Assembly (NCBI GenBank): GCA_023146675.1
Contig: JAGLBQ010000018.1
Span: 1 to 19,060 of the forward strand
Reading direction: 5' to 3'
Origin: Cocleimonas sp.
Lineage (GTDB): Bacteria > Pseudomonadota > Gammaproteobacteria > Thiotrichales > Thiotrichaceae
Length of the DNA: 19,060 bases
The notes beneath the pieces were generated by a model. The model saw only the letters and a program-made list of their open reading frames with translations, was not told where the DNA came from and made no database searches. Position 1 is the stretch's first letter. Each line of letters begins with the position of its first letter. The translations under genes and the position numbers were made by a program. Below, piece by piece: positions 14,138 to 19,060 of the stretch.

Positions 14138-15865
14138 TTAAGCGGCTTTTTCTACTGCCCATTTTTTCATTATCGAGACCAAATAGCCTTCTTCGCCTCT
14201 ACGAAGAATAAAGTGCGTATAAATAGTATCAAAATCATCGGGTACAGAGTCAGTGACCAGTTTCATAGCCAGTAAACGTTGGCTCCAAGCCTGAATATGC
14301 GGATAATCTTCTTTATTGTATAAGTCTACTTGCTCATAAAGGTATTCCATACGCATAAATAAAGGAGCATAGGTGGAGTCAATGAGGGAAAAAGAGTCCT
14401 CATCAGAAAAGAATCCATGTAATGTGATTTGCTCTTCTAAGCGTTGCAGATTACTAATAATGCTCTTATGTACTTGGGCAAAGCTCTCCTGATTAGCGCT
14501 ACTAATAAGTGCTGTTAATTGTCCTAGCAAAGTTGAGCCGAACTCTATCCAGCTACGACATAGACTAAGCTTAATAGGATCGGATGGCAGTAGCGTGTGC
14601 GGAGAAAGAGTTGCTAATAGTTCATTTATAACGGATGACTCAAAAATAGTCATTTTATTATCAACACGCAAAATAGGTACTTTACCAAAGGGGGAGATAT
14701 CATCAAACCAAGTGGGTAAATTATCAGGATCAAGATACGTCAACTTATGCTCTATACCAGAATGCTGGAGTGTTATAACTGCACGTTGTGCAAAAGGGCA
14801 AAAATCAAATAAAAACAGTTCTAGATCAATTTTACTGAGCGTATTAACAGGCCATTTCTCAATCCCTCCTTCAATATAGGAAGCATTAATTCCTTGTTGT
14901 CGTAACATGAGTGTTGCAGCTGCGGCACGTAAACCTACCGCGCATAAAATCAGATATTCCTTATCCTTATCGAGCGATGCAATGTGGTTGTGTAGTTCTG
15001 GTAAGGGAAGTAGAGTCGTGTCAGGAACATGTACTTTTTCATATTCATCCTCATTGCGTACATCAATAATTTTTGCCCCTTTCTTTGTCATAACTTGTGC
15101 AATATCAACAGAAACGGAACGCAAGACAGAAGGTGAAAACAGCTCGGTAAAATCTACTTTAGATAATTTCAATAAAATGCCATTGCTCGCCATTTTGATT
15201 GTTGATTTATGCCCATCACCAATAATTAATGCCGTTTTTCCAAATGAATCACCGTTACCTAGAATCGCTATCATTTGTGGTTTTTTTTCTTTCAGCTTCT
15301 TGTGCCAAGTTTCAGCAACACCATTAAGCAGTAAATATAAATTATCAGCAGACTGATTTTGATGCACAATAATATCACCTTTTTTTACTATCAGTTCCTC
15401 ACAGCGTTTTGCGGCTTCCTCAATAACATTGACGGGAAGCAAGCGAAAAATACTGGTTGATTTTAGAAATATTAAGCGCTCTGTTAATAGGTCTGAGTGA
15501 CTGGGTTGTGATAAGTTTGATAAGGATTTTAATGATAAATAGTCCGCAAGCATTGTGCTATCCACGTGACATAAGCTTGCTTGGCTATTTGTTGTAATTT
15601 CTATTGACTGGTCAAATAATACAGGCTGAGTTAGTATATCTGCTGTATCGACTTTTATAGAGTCTTGACCTTGTTGCTTTATGCTTACTTCTCCTTTTGT
15701 CACGTAAAGAGAATCCTCACCGCCTAATGCCTGCAAGGTAAAAGATTCTCCTCCTCTTATATCAATGAATCGTAATGTGCATTTACACATGTCGGAAATA
15801 AAATTTGAAAAAGAAGTATTATTTTTTGCTAAAGATAATAGCATTTTATTTTGTTGTTCTATCAT
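14138..15865 (-). CDS. Cyclic-nucleotide-binding-like / rhodanese / GST fusion protein
   Basis: A 575-residue multidomain protein with no signal peptide. Residues about 25-115 look like a degenerate cupin/cNMP-binding barrel. Residues about 135-245 are a clearer cNMP-binding domain, but the phosphate cassette reads GDSFGKTALIIGDGHKST, lacking the Glu and Arg needed for cAMP. A rhodanese domain (about 258-340) has DVRNEDEYEKVHV and active-site C308 in LCAVGLR. The C-terminal 235 residues are a glutathione transferase: a thioredoxin-like part with CPFAQR (C356), as in omega-class enzymes, SPFGKVPIL and FESSVI, then a helical domain. It could relay sulfur between persulfide and glutathione (inference). 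AGGG lies 6 nt before the ATG, which overlaps the small upstream ORF by ATGA. Confidence 0.9.
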   Translation of the reverse strand: MIEQQNKMLLSLAKNNTSFSNFISDMCKCTLRFIDIRGGESFTLQALGGEDSLYVTKGEVSIKQQGQDSIKVDTADILTQPVLFDQSIEITTNSQASLCHVDSTMLADYLSLKSLSNLSQPSHSDLLTERLIFLKSTSIFRLLPVNVIEEAAKRCEELIVKKGDIIVHQNQSADNLYLLLNGVAETWHKKLKEKKPQMIAILGNGDSFGKTALIIGDGHKSTIKMASNGILLKLSKVDFTELFSPSVLRSVSVDIAQVMTKKGAKIIDVRNEDEYEKVHVPDTTLLPLPELHNHIASLDKDKEYLILCAVGLRAAAATLMLRQQGINASYIEGGIEKWPVNTLSKIDLELFLFDFCPFAQRAVITLQHSGIEHKLTYLDPDNLPTWFDDISPFGKVPILRVDNKMTIFESSVINELLATLSPHTLLPSDPIKLSLCRSWIEFGSTLLGQLTALISSANQESFAQVHKSIISNLQRLEEQITLHGFFSDEDSFSLIDSTYAPLFMRMEYLYEQVDLYNKEDYPHIQAWSQRLLAMKLVTDSVPDDFDTIYTHFILRRGEEGYLVSIMKKWAVEKAA

Positions 15866-15972
15866 GATATGCCCTGCAATTTATCTTTAAACTGCCATTG
15901 ATTAATGAGTCTTGCATCATCGATTAGATAATACATAAAAAATAAAACTGATAATAATAAAAAACAACCCAT
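15862..15972 (-). CDS. Small single-pass membrane peptide, coupled to the fusion gene
   Basis: A 36-codon ORF with an ATG at 15972 and an excellent GGGAGG ribosome binding site 5 nt upstream. It begins MGCFLLLSVLFFMYYLIDD, a hydrophobic helix of about 16 residues, followed by a polar, charged tail ending DKLQGIS. Its TGA stop overlaps the ATG of the cNMP-rhodanese-GST gene (ATGA), the classical layout for translational coupling, so the two proteins are probably made together. The single cysteine (C3) is not in a lipobox context. I know no named family. It may be a membrane anchor or partner for the soluble fusion protein (inference). Too short for most annotation pipelines. Confidence 0.7.
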   Translation of the reverse strand: MGCFLLLSVLFFMYYLIDDARLINQWQFKDKLQGIS

Positions 15973-15982
15973 ATTAACCTCC

Positions 15983-16454
15983 CTGTTAATATAAAAATAT
16001 TATTGAAATTAAAATTAATTACTTAAAATTTACTGTTGTTATATGAATTTAAAGTTCACAAAACTTCCATTTTATCTATAAATAACCATTTATTTTTGTG
16101 AAAAGTGTAATAGAAAAAAGATCTGGTTTTTATAAAGAGTGCTTTTTTTTCTGCATTTTTCGGTGTGATAATTTTTTATATATAGATCGTATTAATTCAA
16201 ATTGGTAGTCATTGAGGAGGATAGGCTGACAGGTTGGCAATAATTCCCGATAAAAGAGATATAAACACTTGAATTAAAATAATTTTCAATAAGTATTTGC
16301 AATTTAAATTACATCAGTAGCCTGCTATTTGCTCAGAAGGGGTGCAAAAGTAAGATTAAAAAAATCGCTCATTCTTAATTTCCCTATGAAACTCTTGGTG
16401 CTTACTTGTAAGTGGTTGAATATTAATATTTTTTATGATTGTTAATATTTATCA
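15983..16454. other. AT-rich region with no gene seen
   Basis: Very AT-rich stretch upstream of the small membrane peptide. No reading frame of protein-like length or with a ribosome binding site was found on either strand. Two dyads stand out: TTCACAAAA (16055-16063) facing TTTTGTGAA (16094-16102), a perfect 9-bp inverted repeat, and AATATTAA near 16421 facing TTAATATT near 16442. The first pair flanks a likely promoter area for the peptide-fusion operon and could be paired half-sites for a regulator. Confidence 0.4.
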
Positions 16455-16553
16455 CTATGTCAAGTCATCGATAGATATATTGCGCTGTTCAAAATACCAA
16501 GGAACAAACGGGTCAAGATCAGCTTCGATGCTTAGTTCATCATACAAACGCAC
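16455..16553 (-). pseudogene. Possible C-terminal gene remnant
   Basis: A short frame (33 codons with stop) reads RLYDELSIEADLDPFVPWYF and then EQRNISIDDLT before TAG. The composition looks like a genuine protein end, not random AT-rich DNA. Its upstream side stops immediately (TAA, TGA), so at most it is the tail of a lost gene or a tiny ORF starting with GTG. No family recognised. Confidence 0.25.
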
Positions 16554-16582
16554 TCATTAGTCCATTAGTAGGGGCGTGTTTG
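16545..16582 (-). terminator. Bulged hairpin directly after CHAT gene
   Basis: On the minus strand CAAACACGC directly after the stop codon can pair with GCGTTTG, with a 2-nt bulge, closing a 22-nt loop. No U tract follows, so termination is uncertain. Confidence 0.25.
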
Positions 16583-17710
16583 TTACTTCACCTCGTAAAA
16601 GTGATTAACAGAAACTCTTCCGCTAATATACTCAAGCCTAATAGAGTATTTTTTATTGTTAGTCCTGATTGTTAATTCCCCCCAATTTTGAAGCACATAT
16701 TTATTGCCACCACCAGAATCACTGCTGAAGGTTTCTATTTTTTTGCAGTTGTGGTCCACAATAGAATCTATTTTGAAAATTTGATTATTTGTAAATACGC
16801 TAAAAATCAAAGATGCTACTGTTTTTTTGTTCTCTTCAAGTATTAAAGCTATTGGTTTATCTTTTGTTTGTTGGTTTCCAATGATATTAACATCATGAGC
16901 TCCTGCCTCTATTTTAATTATCCTTTCGGGTAGGGTATTCTTTAGATAGGTGTTTAAACAGCCCGTATTTGTTATTATAGGGTCAACGGGTGAAAAGATA
17001 TTGGATTTATATAACATCAGCGAAAATCCTATTGCAGTTAATAATGTGGTTGCTAAAAGGATGCTTTTTTTTGATATTTTTTTGTTTTTAATTTTAGGGC
17101 AGTTTTTTTCTTTTTTTCCTTTGAATAAAACAGGAAAATGATCATTTTCTTTATACTCTTCGATGCTTAGGGTTCTATTGCCTATTGAATGTTCAGGCTT
17201 GTTTAATTTAATGGCGTTTACACCAAACTCAAATGCTTGCAAAATGTTTTTTCCAGCTGCAATAGCATCATAAAACCCCACTGAAAAATCAATGGCATTA
17301 CTATCTTTAATCGTGCTATTCATTCCTATAATAAAAGGAAGAACATTAACTAGATGTTTCGCTTGAGATTTTGAATAGCATGAATTTAATACAATACAGC
17401 AAACTGAATCAAATAAAGCAAACAGCTCTTCTAGTGTCTCACCACTGACTTGTTGGGAATATCCTTGATCATTTTCTAGAAAAATACCTTCTTTTTCAGC
17501 ATGACCACTAAAATGAACAATATGAGGCTCTTTATCTAAGATCAATCTTCTTAAATCTTTAGGGCGTACAGCATCACCTTGGGTAATTTCAAATGAGTCC
17601 CTGTACTGAGATCTAGAAATACTATCTTTGATCTTTCTAAACTCCTCGGATAGTCTTAGAGTATTGCTATTTCTGGGGTTTGATGAGAGTAATAAAATTC
17701 TTATTTTCAC
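16583..17710 (-). CDS. Membrane-anchored CHAT-domain (caspase-like) protease
   Basis: A 375-residue protein. The N-terminal about 195 residues form a CHAT domain, the caspase-like cysteine protease fold, with the catalytic pair H70 in VHFSGH and C111 in LNSCYS. A positively charged linker (about 199-215) and one transmembrane helix (about 216-233) follow, then a C-terminal domain of 140 residues without recognised motifs. By the positive-inside rule the protease faces the cytoplasm and the C-terminus the periplasm. The start is GTG at 17710 with AGGA 7 nt upstream. CHAT proteases act in bacterial defence and death systems (with gasdermin, Csx29 or repeat sensors); no such partner is adjacent. 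Base composition is lower in GC than the flanking core genes and the gene is isolated, which suggests horizontal transfer. Confidence 0.88.
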   Translation of the reverse strand: MKIRILLLSSNPRNSNTLRLSEEFRKIKDSISRSQYRDSFEITQGDAVRPKDLRRLILDKEPHIVHFSGHAEKEGIFLENDQGYSQQVSGETLEELFALFDSVCCIVLNSCYSKSQAKHLVNVLPFIIGMNSTIKDSNAIDFSVGFYDAIAAGKNILQAFEFGVNAIKLNKPEHSIGNRTLSIEEYKENDHFPVLFKGKKEKNCPKIKNKKISKKSILLATTLLTAIGFSLMLYKSNIFSPVDPIITNTGCLNTYLKNTLPERIIKIEAGAHDVNIIGNQQTKDKPIALILEENKKTVASLIFSVFTNNQIFKIDSIVDHNCKKIETFSSDSGGGNKYVLQNWGELTIRTNNKKYSIRLEYISGRVSVNHFYEVK

Positions 17711-17781
17711 TGTAAAGTCCTATATATACAGGCTTCCTACTTAAGGGGAGAGGAATGACTACCTGAAATTATTTTTATAAT

Positions 17782-17865
17782 ATGCCTGGTTTTTTTATTG
17801 GGCTGGGGTATCTAACCGCTAGAGTTATTATTTGGGTAGCTGGTTTTCTAGTCTTTCTTTTGTAA
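17782..17865 (+). CDS. Candidate 27-residue hydrophobic peptide
   Basis: The frame starts MPGFFIGLGYLTARVIIWVA and ends GFLVFLL, almost wholly hydrophobic with one Arg in the middle. That resembles type I toxin-like or other membrane peptides. No ribosome binding site precedes the ATG, and the end overlaps the opposite-strand small ORF by a few bases. It may be chance in AT-rich DNA. Confidence 0.2.
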   Translation: MPGFFIGLGYLTARVIIWVAGFLVFLL

Positions 17866-17955
17866 TATTATTGGCTCAATACCTAGTGAAGTTATTCTAC
17901 CGATCACTCGTCTTGTAAGAACGCTGTTGTTAACGTTTATAATTGTTACTTCCAT
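17848..17955 (-). CDS. Candidate 35-residue small protein upstream of CHAT gene
   Basis: ATG at 17955 with AGGT 6 nt upstream. The peptide begins MEVTIINVNNSVLTRRVIGR and continues ITSLGIEPIILQKKD. The pattern of a strand, a loop, a helix (VLTRRVIGRITSLG) and a second strand weakly recalls the first half of an ACT domain such as that of IlvH/IlvM. It is 137 bp upstream of the CHAT gene on the same strand, so it could be the first gene of a two-gene unit. It could also be a remnant. No homologue recognised. Confidence 0.35.
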   Translation of the reverse strand: MEVTIINVNNSVLTRRVIGRITSLGIEPIILQKKD

Positions 17956-18239
17956 ACTTTTACCTGCGGACTTCTTATTTATATTTATTATGTGAAAGTA
18001 TAGTCAACAGAAATGATTTTTTCAGAAGGAAGTGAAGAATATGGAGACTAAAAGAGTGTTGTATCAGCAGTTTGGCTAAGAAATGGCTAGGTTGCGCATC
18101 CATTCAGCAATAGTTATGATTTGCCATCATTTATAGGGGAGAGTGTAGGTGTCACGCGTTATTGTACTTGAAGAGATGGGGTAGTGTTTATAGTTGATGG
18201 TGTACAGGCTGACTTGGGGAAAGTGAGGATGAAAAATTA
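17956..18239. other. Non-coding stretch between orn terminator and CHAT region
   Basis: Together with 17711-17847 this belongs to a gap of about 600 bp. I see no convincing gene here: the plus-strand ATG frames around 18041 and 18082 end after 12-17 codons. Some minus-strand frames look protein-like in composition but have no start. It may be degraded accessory DNA. Confidence 0.4.
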
Positions 18240-18290
18240 TCTCCCAAAGATGCATAATCTATAAATAATTAATGCTCTGTCTTTGGGAGA
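18228..18290 (-). terminator. Rho-independent terminator of orn
   Basis: A perfect 11-bp inverted repeat, TCTCCCAAAGA (18240-18250) and TCTTTGGGAGA (18280-18290), lies 17 nt after the orn stop. On the minus strand the stem is followed by TAATTTTTC. The 29-nt loop has inner pairing between GCATTAAT and ATTATGC, making one long hairpin. Confidence 0.7.
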
Positions 18291-18307
18291 GGTTTGTTTG
18301 CCCTATC

Positions 18308-18862
18308 TTAAATCGACAAGATCGCCTGACGATAAAACTGTAGTTCTTCAATAGACTCTAAAATATCATCTAATGCTAAATGGGCGCCTTTTTTCTCGAA
18401 CTGATCCAGCACTTCAGGTTTCCAGCGTGCGGCGAGTTCTTTTAAGGTGCTCACATCCAGATTGCGATAATGAAAATAATCCTCCAGCTCAGGCATTAAG
18501 CGTGCCATAAAACGACGATCTTGACAGATGCTATTGCCACACATGGGGGATGCACCTTGAGGCACGTATTGGCGTAAAAATTCAATTGTTTCAGCTTCTG
18601 CTTGCTGTACAGAGTAATTGCTTTCTTTAATTCGCTTAACCAAGCCCGATCCTCCGTGATGAGTTTGATTCCACTCATCCATTGCATCCAATACGCTATC
18701 AGGCTGATGAATCGCGATAACAGGACCTTCTGCTAATTTATTGAGGTCTTTATCTGTGATAACGGTTGCTATTTCAATAATGACATCATTAAAGGTGTCA
18801 AGCCCTGTCATTTCAAGATCAACCCAGATAAGGTTATTTGTGTTTATATTATTATTGCTCAT
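18308..18862 (-). CDS. orn: Oligoribonuclease
   Basis: A 3'-5' exoribonuclease of the DEDDh family that degrades dinucleotides such as pGpG, finishing RNA decay and cyclic-di-GMP turnover; cytoplasmic dimer. The 184-residue length is normal. Catalytic residues are D15 and E17 (WVDLEMTGL), D115 (SICQDRRFM), H161 and D166 (HLALDDI). AAGGAAG lies 9 nt before the ATG. It has its own terminator and is divergent from an M48 peptidase gene, a common arrangement in gammaproteobacteria. Confidence 0.97.
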   Translation of the reverse strand: MSNNNINTNNLIWVDLEMTGLDTFNDVIIEIATVITDKDLNKLAEGPVIAIHQPDSVLDAMDEWNQTHHGGSGLVKRIKESNYSVQQAEAETIEFLRQYVPQGASPMCGNSICQDRRFMARLMPELEDYFHYRNLDVSTLKELAARWKPEVLDQFEKKGAHLALDDILESIEELQFYRQAILSI

Positions 18863-18959
18863 TGTCTAGAACTTCCTTTAGCTATCGTTATCACTTGATT
18901 GATGGTTTATACTAAGCCGTTTTTCACAAGTCAAAAAACCAACCAGTCTAACAAATCAT

Positions 18960-19060
18960 ATGCACACATACACTTGGATTTTCATACTACCTTTCATCAT
19001 TACTCTTGGTCTGCAACTTTGGCTATCCTTTCGCCAAGGAGCGCATGTTAATAAACATCG
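18960..19060 (+). CDS. M48-family peptidase, N-terminus only
   Basis: The frame from the ATG at 18960 stays open to the window end (33 codons). It encodes a transmembrane helix (WIFILPFIITLGLQLWLSF) followed by RQGAHVNKH. This matches the N-terminus of the multi-pass M48 (CAAX-prenyl-protease-like) peptidases found next to orn in gammaproteobacteria. The zinc motif would lie beyond the edge, so identity rests on this short stretch and on context. No clear ribosome binding site; other start codons are possible. Confidence 0.6.
   Translation, partial: MHTYTWIFILPFIITLGLQLWLSFRQGAHVNKH

Noticed and set aside
14907..15356. 149-residue plus-strand frame inside the fusion gene
   Set aside because: It is antisense to the well-supported rhodanese/cNMP coding region, is serine-rich and has no family features.
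16950..17141. 63-residue plus-strand frame opposite the CHAT transmembrane region
   Set aside because: Hydrophobic only because it is antisense to an AT-rich linker and helix; no start signals.
18082..18135. 17-codon frame starting ATGGCTAGG
   Set aside because: Too short, no ribosome binding site, and no conserved-looking pattern.

Overview
The window looks like part of the chromosome of a gammaproteobacterium with an AT-rich genome (GC roughly 40% by eye, not computed). The evidence is an enteric-type gshA, an orn gene next to an M48 peptidase gene, a Nudix-TenI fusion, a deacetylase that starts its operon, and a bufferin-type HvfB/HvfC pair. The gene content would suit a Thiotrichales- or Methylophaga-like aquatic bacterium, but I cannot fix the genus. 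I see no tRNA, rRNA or CRISPR array.

Positions 1-6170 are almost all on the minus strand. In direction of transcription they hold gshA, lepB, an M48 metallopeptidase, a Cache-domain histidine kinase overlapping a NarL/FixJ response regulator, and the first 193 codons of a GRDP-like/TIGR04222-type membrane protein. TACGTA repeats lie in the promoter region of that last gene. Positions 6357-9112 are on the plus strand: a secreted DUF2279 protein, a terminator, a secreted cysteine-rich polysaccharide deacetylase, and a Nudix-TenI fusion that starts on the deacetylase stop codon. A MITE-like inverted-repeat element (9216-9330) sits in the leader of the next gene, an uncharacterised protein with a DUF4258-like start. 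That gene converges, with a 4-bp overlap, on a PP-loop tRNA-thiolation-type gene. A divergent pcm-like methyltransferase follows.

From 11998 the window becomes accessory in character. A decayed IS91-type transposase fragment precedes an overlapping pair: an MNIO (DUF692) enzyme and its HvfC/DUF2063 partner. This is the core of a RiPP-modifying system, but no precursor peptide gene is visible. Convergent to the pair is a 575-residue fusion of two cyclic-nucleotide-binding-like domains, a rhodanese and an omega-like GST. A previously overlooked 36-residue membrane-peptide ORF lies just upstream of it, with a strong ribosome binding site and an ATGA overlap. About 600 bp of very AT-rich, largely non-coding DNA comes next. 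Then there is a solitary membrane-anchored CHAT (caspase-like) protease with two tiny candidate ORFs upstream. The window ends with orn, which has a strong terminator, and the start of a divergent M48 peptidase gene.

The strongest candidates for undescribed biology are the precursor-less MNIO/HvfC pair, the small membrane peptide coupled to the cNMP-rhodanese-GST fusion, and the CHAT-TM protein with its small upstream ORFs.
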